Source: Septoria linicola (Eukaryota; Ascomycota; Dothideomycetes; Mycosphaerellales; Mycosphaerellaceae). Taken from it: a stretch of 64,000 bases of DNA. Positions 35,346-46,207 of this stretch are shown in pieces. The stretch lies in the NCBI GenBank assembly GCA_024114885.1, contig CP099423.1, positions 558,001-622,000 of the forward strand, written 5' to 3'. The notes beneath the pieces were generated by a model that saw only the letters and a program-made list of their open reading frames with translations, ran no database searches and was not told the origin of the DNA. Position 1 is the stretch's first letter. Each line of letters starts with the position of its first letter. Both the position numbers and the translations under genes were made by a program.

Positions 35346-36053
35346 GACATACTGCATGAACTTGTCAAGCCAACTGAACAAACAATCCTCCGTAGCATCC
35401 GGGCCAACAGCACGGGACAAACCCAATATACACGGTCAAGCATTGACACCCGCAGCGATGCCTCGCGCTACAACGTTTATGTAGATGGCAAGCTGCAGGA
35501 GCCCAACATCCCCAATGTCGAGTCGTTCTGGCGAAATGACCACCTTGCTTTCCTGATCGGCTGCTCATACAGCTTCGAGTCTGCCTTGACCAAAGCTGGC
35601 CTGACACCACCACATGGCATCCATGGTCGCAATGTTACAATGTATCGCAGCAACATTCCATTTTGTCCGGCTGGAGTCTTTACGCAGTCGACGTTTGTTG
35701 TTTCCATGAGAATGTATCGATCCAGTCAGGTGGAGAGGGTGAGAGACATCACACGCCCATACGTCGCTACCCATGGTGAGCCAGTCGCGTGGGGCTGGAG
35801 TGGAGCAGACAGCATTGGTGTCCACGATGTGAATGCTATACACTGGGGGGATACTCCTGTCACTGCGGAAGGTGATGCGGTCAATCGCGAAGCAGAGGAG
35901 GCGAAGCAGGACGCGTATGTTCCCGTCTTTTGGGGATGCGGTGTCACGCCACAAGAAGCTGTGATGAGGGCACACATCCCTGGCATAACAATTGGGCATG
36001 CGCCTGGGTCTATGATTCTTCTGGATGTGAAAGAGGATGATGTTTTGGGCTAG
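35346..36053 (+). pseudogene. DUF1445 (D-glutamate cyclase-like) protein, N-terminal half missing
   Basis: The frame opens after a TAG at 35343 and runs to 36053 with no ATG before the middle of the domain (35640). Conserved C-terminal features are present and intact: DTRSDASRYNVYVDGKL, FLIGCSYSFESALTKAGL, VTMYRSNIPFCPAGVF, VVSMRMY, VFWGCGVTPQEAVM and PGSMILLDVKEDDVLG. The N-terminal third of the family (the region with the QANL motif) is not found in frame; only an RSIRAN-like piece stands directly before the RSD segment, suggesting an internal deletion. The family includes mammalian mitochondrial D-glutamate cyclase and bacterial putative hydro-lyases. An upstream exon joined by an intron cannot be excluded, but no good candidate was seen. 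Confidence 0.72.
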
Positions 36054-36076
36054 CAAGTTCCGTTCCATGTTAGATG

Positions 36077-36889
36077 TCAACGCCATACTTCTACTTCCAC
36101 ATCTATACTGCCAGCTGAAGCAGTACATGCCCAGCCAGGGAATCGCGCCATCGGCAAGATTGATACTCGATCTCCGTTCTTCAGGCTACTTGCCCATGTT
36201 CCCAAATCTTCATTGCTCTCCAGGTCGGCCTCGTGCTGCTGCCATTCCTTGGAAGCAACCTCGTTCTGCGCCCATCTGAGTCCTGCTGAGATGCGTCCTG
36301 TTGTGGGTCCAGTCGATGTCGACTGTCTGCTTGCAACCTCAAACCAGCTCCAACTGCCGCTCCCGTCTCCACCCCAGCCCTGATCTTTGCCCGTGACCTG
36401 CAGACGAACGGCTCTTATTCTGCCCGCGAAGCCTGCGCCACTATGGGCAGAGCCGGGAGACGAAAGATACCTCAAAGGCTCAGTCTCAATGTACGGCAGT
36501 CGTGGCGTTTCGTTTGAGCTCTGGCTCCTTCTCGTTACACTCTTGTCAGCATGCACACTGAAATGTATACAGTCGTAGTCGGCCAGAGAGAGTATCATCG
36601 TGAGCAGCTCGGCAGGAAGGTGCGATGGTGAAGCCTTGTGAAGATATTGCACAGTACGCGAGACATCTTCTGGCGTACGCGGATATTGTCCTTGTGACCG
36701 AGGAGCATTGCTAGATGATGAACCCGCATCTGCTGGAGTGAGCAAGCTCGACACTGATTCGATCATGTCAACAAAGAAGCTGCTGGGCCAGGACATGTCA
36801 ACAGTAAGGTTGAACGTGCCTTCGTAGGCGAGGTTCAGGATTGTGATCCAGCTCGCGCGCGTCGTTACAGTCTCACGAGAACATGCCAA
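36077..36889 (-). CDS. Fungal hypothetical protein with a DQGWGG/WSWFE beta-type region
   Basis: A single frame of 270 codons. The N-terminal part is Ser/Pro-rich and polar; it includes LPAELLTMILSLADY, an F-box-like or helix motif. The C-terminal part has RAVRLQVTGKDQGWGGDG, then GSWSWFEV and a final strand (SIDVEVEVWR). That combination recurs, to my recollection, in uncharacterised fungal proteins as a beta-sandwich-like module, but I cannot name it. A start at an internal ATG is possible. Its stop lies only 23 bp from the stop of the DUF1445 remnant, in convergent orientation. Function unknown. Confidence 0.62.
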   Translation of the reverse strand: MACSRETVTTRASWITILNLAYEGTFNLTVDMSWPSSFFVDMIESVSSLLTPADAGSSSSNAPRSQGQYPRTPEDVSRTVQYLHKASPSHLPAELLTMILSLADYDCIHFSVHADKSVTRRSQSSNETPRLPYIETEPLRYLSSPGSAHSGAGFAGRIRAVRLQVTGKDQGWGGDGSGSWSWFEVASRQSTSTGPTTGRISAGLRWAQNEVASKEWQQHEADLESNEDLGTWASSLKNGDRVSILPMARFPGWACTASAGSIDVEVEVWR

Positions 36890-37052
36890 ACAAGGCTAGC
36901 TGTACATGCGGTCTGAGCTCTGAGACCAGCATTTGCACCAGAGCTGAGTTTGGGCTCCTTTTTCCAAATACACTCTTGACATCGATTCCAGGACGGGACG
37001 CTGCATGTGCAGAGAAGTACCAGAAACGAAAAGATGCTTTCCGACGACGATA

Positions 37053-38515
37053 CTATCGCGTGTCAACCGGACTACGGGCTGCGTTCATCTCGTGCCCTCT
37101 CCAGTCCCCTTCAAGCTCGGCTACTTGATCCGCCCAGAGCTCAACTGGCTTCGAGACACCATCTTTCTCGTACGCGTAGCCTGATTTGTTGGCGTGATAG
37201 ACACCTTCTCCTGATAGCTCGGCCCTGACGACAGACGTGTGTCTCTTAGCCCTCTTACGCCGGACTAGCATCCACGCCACTGCAATCGCGATGAGAACAG
37301 TGACTTCCGACTCCAATGCCTGCCTTCGCACCCGTGGACAGGCCCGCTCCGCTGAAATCTGGATTGGCGACGACGTTAGCGTCAGGCACTGCAGTGAACG
37401 CAGGCACGCTTTTGGACTCCTTGTAATTCGGAAGTAATGTAGCATTCGGATTCAAGACTGTATCCACAATGTGGAGCACACCTCCGGACAAGAGAACGTC
37501 TGAAGATATCACGCGAGCTGAATTGATAAATATCCTGTCATTCGGCGAGCGTGTGATGTTGAGGATTTGCCCAGATGAAGATTGCAACTGCCGACCAGCG
37601 TTTAGCTCAGTGCTGTATGCTACAGTGCCATTGACGACATGGTATCGCATAATGTGCGCTCTGTCCTCTGCAGTCAGATTTCGAAGGACGGAAGCGACAT
37701 CTGAGAAGGCCGGATTCAATGGAGCGAAGATTGTCACCTTGCTGGACCTGTCTACAGTCTCTGAGAGTCCCGCCGAGACCAAGGCATCCACCAAGCTCGT
37801 GAGGTTGTACTGCACGGCGGTCGCCGAGACGTTTGCGGGCAGTGTCAATACTCCATCGATATGGTGCAGGACACTGCCACCGGCCAGAGCAGTGTCTGCC
37901 TGTACGATATCATGCCCCTCATTTGATCCGCCCTGTACAAGAAGCGAACCTCGCCGCGTGGAGAACTGCTCCAGGATAAGCCGTTGTCCTCCCACTAGTG
38001 ACGAGTACTTTTCATCACCCATCATAGTCAAAGCGAATTGCGGCGCCAGAGTAAATGAAGAAGAGAAGTATGCCCCTTTCGTGATATGATATCTTGTCAC
38101 TGCTTCCACGAAGCCAGGCTCCGCAATTCTGTTCGTGATTGCCGCATCGTCTATCAAGCTCTGGAGTGCGTTGTTGATAGGTGCAAACACGGTGATGTTC
38201 CTGGTTCTGAGTCAATCGAATGAAGTTGGAGCACCGCTCGGTTTTGCTCACGATGTATTATTGAGCGATGACAAAACTGGATCCATCTTAGCCCTCGAGA
38301 AGATATTGACATCGCGTGTAGTGGCACTTACGAGCTGGGTATCGATCAAACAATTGTAACAATGAAGACAGCTGCGGCGTATTGGTGAGAACCTGTTCGA
38401 GGGATAATGGTTCGCTCCCAGATTGCTCTGAGCCGGTACTCTGAGACGCGGCAAAGACAGCAATGCTGATAACAAGTATTGCTTGTGTACGCATGATGGT
38501 CACAACGATTCTCAT
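37053..38515 (-). pseudogene. Fasciclin-domain (FAS1) membrane-anchored surface protein, frameshifted
   Basis: Signal peptide (MRTQAILVISIAVFAASQS) followed by two FAS1 domains: NITVFAPINNAL to GSVLHHIDGVLTLP, and SKVTIFAPLNPAF to GGVLHIVDTVLNP. Coding segments seem to be 38332-38515, about 38252-38286 and 37053-38200. The second intron (38201-38251) joins NTS to NITVF well; the first junction is one base out of phase by my reading. After the second domain the frame shifts near 37305-37308 (one extra base), beyond which a transmembrane helix (VLIAIAVAWMLV), an RRKRAKR stop-transfer patch and a cytoplasmic tail follow to the stop at 37053. FAS1 proteins mediate adhesion at the cell surface. 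Two apparent errors argue for decay or for local sequence faults. Confidence 0.7.
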
Positions 38516-38904
38516 GAAGATGAAGCGAAAGCCAGCATAAATTGCACACCAAGTCCGAGTCTCAACACTGCTATATCCTGCCCTTCATGCATCTCCGTTT
38601 CCTGCGCAGCTAGCGGGTCGACAGCGAGAAGGCTAGACGCTACTGCAGCAGATAGCGCACTAGAGCTCTGCATATAGCACATTATGGCTTGCTTAGCTCG
38701 ACCTTACCACCAGCTAGTGCTCCTGCCAGAACCTTAAACTCAGCCCGAAAACATAGAAGTCCATATTGATTGCAGATGAACTGTATGGCACTGCGAGGAT
38801 CGTCATGGATATGAGCTAGAGGCATGAGCTTACACAGCATTCGATTGGACCTCTCGATGCGAGCCAGAATGATGAATTCATGACCTTCTCGATCAGACAA
38901 CTGT
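38516..38904. other. Spacer with eroded 3' part of the hydrolase
   Basis: Between the fasciclin gene and the hydrolase remnant. One frame near 38850-38900 still gives a peptide vaguely like the family's next segment, but stops and shifts abound. No intact gene. Confidence 0.35.
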
Positions 38905-39510
38905 TCACACATGTTCGAAGTGATAGTCTATAACCTCATCCGGCTCAAAGTTTCCCAGAAATTGCTTCAAAGTGCCATGCTTCTCATCCCCATGCAATGG
39001 GTTCCAGCCGGATGCAGCTCGATACTCATGCTGGCCGTCGACATATTTGGCGCCTGAACGCATATCTAGGCACTGTCCAACTGTGACTTGCTCCCATATT
39101 GTGTTCTCAACTTCTGGAACGTGCTTAGTGACTGCATCATGCACAGACAGCTTGCCCTTGTCCTGCAGGATACCGATGAGGAGTCCAGTGATGGACTTGG
39201 TTAGAGACATGATGATATGCTTGGACTCTGCAGTATTGCCGTTCGAGTATCTCTCGTATACCACTTTACCATCTTGAAGCACCATGAGCCCGTCCGTATT
39301 CGATCGTGCAAGATATGCGCTCAAGTCGAGCTTGCCTCCGTCATAGTGCAGCTCGAAGGCGCCGAAGCCTCGGGGTTGGCGGTGAAACTTGACAGGTGCT
39401 TAAGCACTTCTAGTCGTAGCAGTTGGGATGATCTGCTCCATGTTCACAAATGCCCACTGATTGCGTGGATGGCTCATCCAGTTCTGGAGAGTGGCTTTGG
39501 CCGAAGCCAT
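38905..39510 (-). pseudogene. Serine beta-lactamase/6-aminohexanoate hydrolase-like remnant
   Basis: The frame starts MASAKATLQNWM at 39510 and is interrupted by an in-frame TAA at 39400-39402. It resumes through FGAFELHYDGGKLDLSAYLA, DGLMVLQDGKVVYERY, SLTKSITGLLIGILQ (the Ser-x-x-Lys catalytic pair), and QCLDMRSGAKYVDGQHEYRA, then stops at 38905 where the family continues for another 200 residues with the Tyr and C-terminal catalytic box. Sequence to its left shows only eroded traces. So it is truncated and contains a nonsense codon. Family members are serine hydrolases acting on amides or beta-lactam-like esters. Confidence 0.75.
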
Positions 39511-40730
39511 CTTGACTTGAGATACAGCTATTAGGAAGATGCCTAGAATGTGGTGAGCTGGTTCACGAGCAAGATACTGGCACCTGTCCTGGACAGAAAG
39601 TGCCTCGAAACGCAGAAAGAGTGTGAAGAGGCATCTTTGGTGGCGCAATCTCGCTGCACCGAGGTCAAGCTCCTACTCGAAGGATGAATGCTTGGTGGAG
39701 ACAAGCACTGGTCTTAGCCTATAGTCAGCGATTCCATCATATCGTTTCAAGCAGATTTTGAATCGCTGAGATGATGGCCACGTCGAGCATCATGTACTGT
39801 GAACGTTCATGCTGAGAAGTCTGCACAGCACATCCAGATGGTCCACGCAGTCCGCGCGTGCCGGTCGCGACCTCTTTTTGTGGACATGTGGACCTGCCTA
39901 GATCTCACTTGGTACGCAGTGATGATTTCAGGCCTTCATTGTCATCCTGGTGCGAAATCAAGACCGATATGAAACGATCGTGACATCCGAATCCTGAGCA
40001 GCCCTCAGCTAACGAAAACATCGTTATGAGCACTCCCGACTTACCTGACAGGACTATCTAACGCCCAATTCTGGACGCGTCTACACGCGCGACACATGCA
40101 GGAAAGCACTTCGAGATAATACAGGGCTAGACTATCTTGTAACATGTTTGCGTTGCCCTCGCACTGCTTATTTTGGCCGGAGCTGGGCTAGGTTTCTGTT
40201 ATCAAGGTCGCACAAAACCGGTTCGGCACTTCTCGACGCCAATGGTAACCAAAGGGAAGCGTCAACAAAGTCGCAGGTCATTTATGAACGTCTCGTTGCT
40301 CCATCCTTTGATCCTCATACTCTATCACGGAAACTCTATCTACCAGACTTCTTCTGCCGCATAGAGTCAAGTCGCTCAAGTACTAATTCCAAGCCATTAT
40401 CCAACGCCTTGGCCGAACGAGCCTCGATGTTGCCCTATCGTAGCTCCTGCAAGGATCCATCTCGAGTAAGCCGGCCATTCTGTGGGCTTCTGATAGACAT
40501 GGACAGATTTCTGACAAAAATGTTGGTGATGACATTGCAGCGATGAACCTGCAGGCAACCAGGCTCGTTGGCATGTCTGTGAGCTCGCCGGCGGCGCGAT
40601 TCGAGCCTTTAATTGCCAGGCACGACAAGAACTGTGACCTCCCATCAGGGAGTCACACTTGTAGCGACGGGTTCTGTCACGATAGCGTCCAGCCTTGATC
40701 TGCCTCCTGCATCCCAAACATCAGAAAGCA
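39511..40730. other. 1.2 kb gene-poor stretch
   Basis: Open frames on both strands (such as 40148-40546 plus and 40397-40717 minus) overlap each other and have no recognisable domains. They may be remnants. The right end is the promoter of the MFS pseudogene. Confidence 0.4.
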
Positions 40731-42442
40731 ATGCAATCCACAATGGCAAGTCCAAGAACAGACGACGTGCCTGGAACTATACGCTTGATCGATGATGGTA
40801 TCGAGGCAGAAGGTCTACAGAATCGCATTCTGCTCGTTCCGCAGCCAAGTCGAGATCCAGAAGATCCGTTGAACTGGAGCCGCAAAAGGAAGTTCTGGTC
40901 TCTGCTCATGGTCTTTACCTATACACTCGGTGTCGGCATTCCGACCACGCTACATTACTCTGTCATTGCTGATATCACCAGGGACACTGGCATCTCAACA
41001 GCAGACTTGGTCCAAGGCAATGGTATGATGTTCCTGTTCTTGGGCTGGGGTTGTTTGTTCTGGCAAGCAATCGCTACAGGCTATGGGAGACGTGGCGTCT
41101 ACCTCATCTTCGTGCTACTCACAGTCCCAATCATGGTCTGGACGGCATATTCGAGATCTGCTGGAGAGTGGTATGCTCACCGTATCATCATTGGGATCGT
41201 ATGCGCGCCGATCGAAGCATTACCAGAGATCTCGATCGCAGATGTATTCTTTGCACACGACAGAGGCACGTGGATGGCCACATATGTCATGGTGCTGTTT
41301 GGTTCGAACTTCATTGCCCCGTTGATCGCTGGCTGGATGTCCGATGGAGTTGGCTGGCGCTGGACAATGCACATAGGTGCTATCATAGCGGCTGTCGCAT
41401 TCGCCATCTTCTTCTTTGGACTCGAAGAAACGATGTACTTTCGGAAAACCTTTGAGGGCGTGGCAGTAATGTCGCGGGTTGAGGGCGCTTCTGAGGTCCT
41501 GCATCACACTGAAAAGGAAGCTGAGCAGAGCTGGGAAGGAAAGCCCCCATCGACCAGCCCTAGCACACTTTCGTCGCAGGACAACGAGATCATGCATATC
41601 ACTCCTTCTCCACGATCATATAAGGCAAAACTTGGCTGGTTTGTACTCGTCCCGGGAAGACCTTCTGGCAGACAGATACTCGTTATGATGTATCGACCTC
41701 TGCTCATCATCTTCCGATTCCCAAACATTGCGTGGGCCGGCTTCATCTATGGCATTAATCTTTCATAGTACAATGTCTTAAATGGCACTGCGAGTCCAGT
41801 GCTGAGTGCCGCGCCATACGACTGGCGCGCTGCATATATCGGATGCATTTACGTCGGGCCACTCATTGGTGCAGCTCTAGGCTGCCTATGGTCAGGTTGG
41901 GCGTCTGATCGACTAGCGCTCTACCTTGCGCGACGTAACGGAGGCGTGCGAGAGCCGGAGCATCGTTTGTATGCGCTGACGATCGCGGGAGTTTTCTCCG
42001 CGGCGAGACTCATCACTTGGGGGGTTGGTGCGCAGCATGGTGTTCATTGGATTGGGCTAGCCTTCGGCCTGGGCATGATGGTTTTCGGTTTAGTGGTCGG
42101 AGGTGGTATTGGACTTTCCTACGCGATTGACTGTTTCAAGGAGGTCTCAACGGAGTCCATGGCCAGCGTCATCATCATTCGGAACACTATTGGCTTTGGG
42201 TTCAGTTATGCCATAACACCGTGGTACACAAGTAAGTTACCCCGACAATGCGTGGGTCTCCAAGGCCTAGACTAACCATGCGCTTAGCTATGGGCCTTCA
42301 GAACTGCTTCATTCTTGCCGCTTGCGTGGCATTGGCGTGCATGGCGACATTTGTCCTCATGATCTGGAAAGGGAAGGACTTGCGCCGCATGTCTGCAAAG
42401 ACGTACTGGCAGTACGTTGAAAGCAGTATGGGCACGCACTAG
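40731..42442 (+). pseudogene. MFS transporter with an in-frame TAG in the middle
   Basis: Reads as a 12-helix major facilitator in one frame except for a TAG at 41766-41768, where the residue before YNVLNG should be Trp (TGG to TAG). Exons 40731-42231 and 42288-42442 (56-nt intron, CTAAC branch), about 552 codons. Starts at 40731 or 40743 are possible. Segments: charged N-terminus with DPEDPLNW, helices 1-6, a long cytoplasmic loop rich in Ser/Thr, helices 7-12, and the tail LRRMSAKTYWQYVESSMGTH. The DPxDPLNW motif is typical of fungal DHA1 transporters. A single transition explains the damage. Substrate unknown. The stop lies two bases from the stop of the convergent gene to the right. Confidence 0.82.
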
Positions 42443-42444
42443 GA

Positions 42445-43056
42445 TTAGAGTCCCATCCCTCTTGTCTCGAGATCTGGTGGAGCAACTTCAGCAATCATCT
42501 CAGTCTGTCCCTCTGGCAACCAATGAAGACCACGGATTACTCGCTCTCTGTAGCAACGCCACTCATTTTGCTTTCGTCGCCAATACATCAGCAGGATGCT
42601 CTCTCGCTGAACGTTCTTTGGATGCCCAGTAACTTTGAGTAGGGTATATATGATTGCTTTGCCGCTCGACTCGTACACGTCTGCAGCTGTGTTTAGCACC
42701 TCAAAACTGTAACCGGGGTTCTCCTTAGCGATGCGGTTGTGGTGCTCCACATATGCAGCCCAGCTGTCTAGTGATCTGCCATCTGAATGATCGAATTCGG
42801 CTGTAAAGTCTGGCAGTACGTGCTTTCGAACCAGGGCATTTGTCCAGTCTCGTCTCGACGCGAGATCAAGCAGTGTGACGGACAGCTCCTCTAGCTCACG
42901 CGCCGTTTCGCTTGTGTACGCGTGTTTTCGCGATGCCCATGGCCTGGGGTTGAGAATGTCTAGCGATTTGTCCATGCTGCTACGCACGTATGCCGATGCC
43001 CTCAATATCCTGGCCGTTGCTGATCTCAACGCGGACTTCTTGTCATTATGGGACAA
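42445..43056 (-). CDS. Hypothetical protein, possibly SnoaL/NTF2-like
   Basis: 203 codons, single exon, start at the first ATG. The C-terminal 130 residues have the layout of an NTF2-like alpha+beta barrel: a helix (ELEELSVTLLDLASRRDWTN), a loop ending in DFTAEFDH, then alternating strands (GYSFEVLNTAADVYES, AIIYTLLKVTGHP, ILLMYWRRKQNEWRCYRER). NTF2-like proteins include polyketide cyclases and many scaffolds with no known activity. No catalytic residues can be assigned. It is convergent with the MFS pseudogene, with only two bases between the stop codons, so the mRNA 3' ends must overlap. Codon use is not unusual. Confidence 0.6.
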   Translation of the reverse strand: MSHNDKKSALRSATARILRASAYVRSSMDKSLDILNPRPWASRKHAYTSETARELEELSVTLLDLASRRDWTNALVRKHVLPDFTAEFDHSDGRSLDSWAAYVEHHNRIAKENPGYSFEVLNTAADVYESSGKAIIYTLLKVTGHPKNVQRESILLMYWRRKQNEWRCYRERVIRGLHWLPEGQTEMIAEVAPPDLETRGMGL

Positions 43057-44275
43057 GTGTCAGGGCAGCTGAAGATGCATGCCGAGGGCAAGCTCGCGAG
43101 AAGTGGACTCTGGGTTGAGATGTGGACTTTGACGCGGAGAAAGCTTCGTCGATCGAGCTCCGAATTCACTTGGCTGGGCGGCCCGTGCACTTTCTCGGAG
43201 AGGCTATTAGTTAGTTAGAGACTGGCTGAGATTGACTATCGCTGCCATCACGCGCTGGATTCATCGAAATAAACTCTTGTTGCCTCGAGTCCAGCTCCTG
43301 AGCTGCACATCAAAAACCAATATACCTCCGGTCCCATTACATAGCGCCGAGCACGTCGAGCCACTTTCGCGCAACCACGACTCCAAACACAATCTACGTG
43401 CCTCAGCTGTTCGAGGCCGTGCTGGCGATAAATGGCGATGAAACATGCCAGTCATGCGACCTTCGTGTAGCTGAATATGGCCCGGCAACAGAGCGAGTCA
43501 GTATAGCCAAAAGAGCCCGGCCCATGTTCGTGTAGGATCAATCGCCCGCACAGTCTGACGAATGTGCTCAATGTTCTGAGCCAGACAGCGAGGCGAAGAT
43601 GAATCAACGAAGTCCTCGCGTATTCCTGTAAGAGCTGCGAGACAATGCCATGTAGAGGCTGGCCAAGTGGGTTGAGAATGGCCACGGCAGCTTTTCAGCG
43701 ACGTGGAGTCCTCTGCAGGAACAATGCGGGATCCACTAGTGTTGCTGCAGCATACCATGTGCAGCTTACAGGAAACCCGCTATAGCGACTACGCATGTCT
43801 TGTTACTGACATCGTAGCTACTTCGAAGCTCATGGAAGACACGCTGCAGTAGAAACAAGCATAAGTTTCGATGAATTTCACGTTAGCAGTGTAGGACCGC
43901 GCACACAAGAAATACTCCCGCGTTCAGATAAATTGATTGCATTCAAGCTAATGGGCCTAGTGCACCTCGCCACGCTCATCTCTCATAGCATTCGACGCGA
44001 TCATGCAGGCAAGGCCCGCGACGTCTATTCATCGAACTATCCCAGCCGATTGCTGCGTGCGCTGGCCACTTGGACGCAACAACTATACAGATCTGCGTAG
44101 CTGCTCGCTTACCACCACATGGAATGCTGTTGTTATTGATCAGCACGTTTACGCCTTCGCTCACGGTGTCAAGGATGGTTGGCCGGTAAATATGCGACGG
44201 CTGATCCTCGGTAGACCTCTACATCGCAGCAGGCACAAATATAAGACTTCATTTCCAAAATCGAGCTGGATCTTC
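43057..44275. other. 1.2 kb gene-poor stretch
   Basis: No intact gene. On the minus strand at about 44095-44160 the peptide VNVLINNNSIPCGG recalls the NNAG region of short-chain dehydrogenases, perhaps a tiny remnant. The right end is the P450 promoter. Confidence 0.4.
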
Positions 44276-46207
44276 ATGATCACGATAGCGAAAGACATGG
44301 CGTTGGAGACAATTTTCATCTCATCTACTGCACGTCTACTCTTTTCTTGCATCGCAGTCGCTGTTCTCACTACAGTCTGCAAGCTGATTCAACGGCTGTT
44401 CCTCAGTCCACTGGCAAACATTCCAGGACCGAAGCTGGCCGCAGCGACTGGCTGGGTTGAGACATATTGTAAGCAAAACGGATGTCAGAAGGCAGACGTC
44501 CTCACTTGACTGTCTCCGCTCTGCCTCGCCGATGCTATGCCACCTTGCGCTCAAAGCTGCGTAGCAACAGTGCTGAGGTACACGAGACGTCACAGAGGCA
44601 CTGCTGACCCTCCGCCTGTTACTTAGACGATGTCTGGCAAGGTGGACAATTCATCTTCAAGCTAAAGGAGTGGCACAGGACATACGGTCGGCAGCTTCTG
44701 ACTAAAACATCGAATCGCAGATTACTGATCTTGGCCAAGGTCCGATCATTCGCATCACGCCATGGGAAGTACACGTCCTAGATCCCGAATTCTTTGATGA
44801 GATGTATAGTGCGAAGTCGAAGCACAGCAAGATCGCTCACCTCGGCCATCGCCTCAACATTCCGCTCGCAACGTCAGAACAGATCGGTCATGAAGAGCAT
44901 CATCGTCGACGTGCTGCAATTGCACCTCTCTTTACTACCGCACGCGTCCGCGAGTTTACTGGATACCTGCAATCGTCAGCGAACAAGTTGTGTTCCACGA
45001 TGCGACAAGACTACGCAGATACTGGAAGGATCCTATGCTTGGACCACGCCTTCACTGCGTACACGGCAGATGCAGTGACCTGGTTTTCTATGGCCATGTC
45101 ATACAACTACCTAGGAGTGCCCGATTTTCACTCTGAATTTGCTGCTGCCACTAAGGTGCTGGCCAGCTCTATTCATGTCATCACTCACTTCCTTTGGCTC
45201 GGCGACTTGCTAGCAAGTATCCCACCCAGTGTTATGTCCAGATTGAGTACACATATGGCAGCTCTTTCTGCTTTTTATGCCGTAAGCTTTCATGTCTTGT
45301 AAAAACCAAATGGGGTGGTTGATGAAGCATTTCCAGGAAATTGGCAGGCAGATTCGTTTGATAATGGATGGCAGCAACAAAGGCTACGAGACAGTGGCAC
45401 ATCGGACTGTGTTTCATGAGATCTTGTCTTCAAAAGTCCTGCGACCTGACGAGAAGACGCCAGAAGTGCTGTGAGTGATAGCACCGCAATGTAGCAATCG
45501 GATTGCAAGACTGACCTCGTGCAGATCTGATGAAGCACGAAGTATCGTGCTGGCTGCCATAGACAACACGAAGGGCATCTTGTGCACAGCATGCTTTTGG
45601 ACACTCAAGAATCCCGCAATCAAGGCTCAGCTATGCCAGGAACTTCGAGAGGCTATACCGGACGCTTCTAATATGCCAGCTCTGGCAGTTCTACAAAACC
45701 TCCCGTATCTACAGGCAGTCTTACAAGAAGGTATGAAAAAGCACACCAGCATCAGTACAGTATCTCACCATATTTACAGCTACAAGAATGGGCGGCGGGG
45801 TCTCGCAGCGTCTCTTTCGTACAAATCCTACTACGCCGCTTCAATATGGTTCGTACACGCTGCCGCCAGGCACGATCTTCGGCATGTCGATCCCGTTGCA
45901 ACAGATGCACCCAGAAGTCTTCCCCTCGCCGCATGAATTCAAGCCTGAGCGTTGGCTAGATGGCGGTCTTGCGCCGAATGGCCGGCCGCTCTCACGATAC
46001 CTGGTGGCCTTCGGTAGAGGTCCACGCATGTGTCTTGGTATGAATCTGGCGAATGCAGAGCTGTATATCGCGCTTGCAACGTTCTTCCGTAGGATGGATG
46101 TGACATTGTTCGAGACCGAACGAGACGCTGTCGACATGGCAGCTGACTACTTCTTGCCCAGAGTCAAAGCTGACACCAAAGGCGTCAGAGTTCTGGTGAA
46201 TGCCTGA
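44276..46207 (+). CDS. Cytochrome P450 (microsomal, fungal secondary-metabolism type)
   Basis: Heme-thiolate monooxygenase. Six exons: 44276-44468, 44627-44686, 44740-45281, 45328-45470, 45525-45730 and 45780-46207; 523 residues in one consistent frame. Introns are 158, 53, 46, 54 and 49 nt; the second uses an AAG acceptor, since the nearby CAG would give a stop. An N-terminal membrane anchor (LLFSCIAVAVLTTVCKLI) is followed by NIPGPKLAAATGW. Then come the WxxxHHRRRAAIAPLF-like C-helix region (EEHHRRRAAIAPLF), the I-helix replaced by AAIDNTKGILCTACF, the ExxR of the K helix (about 381-384, EATR), PERW, and the heme loop FGRGPRMCLG with Cys466. The sequence resembles trichodiene oxygenase-type P450s in my recollection. 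Start could also be 44297. Substrate unknown. Confidence 0.9.

Noticed and set aside
40148..40546. 132-codon frame on plus upstream of the MFS pseudogene
   Set aside because: Low-complexity composition, no homology I recognise, and overlapped by minus-strand frames of the same quality.
44095..44164. Short-chain dehydrogenase-like NNxS motif on minus
   Set aside because: The similar stretch is about 15 residues with no Rossmann GxxxGxG part or catalytic YxxxK nearby; at most a tiny relic.
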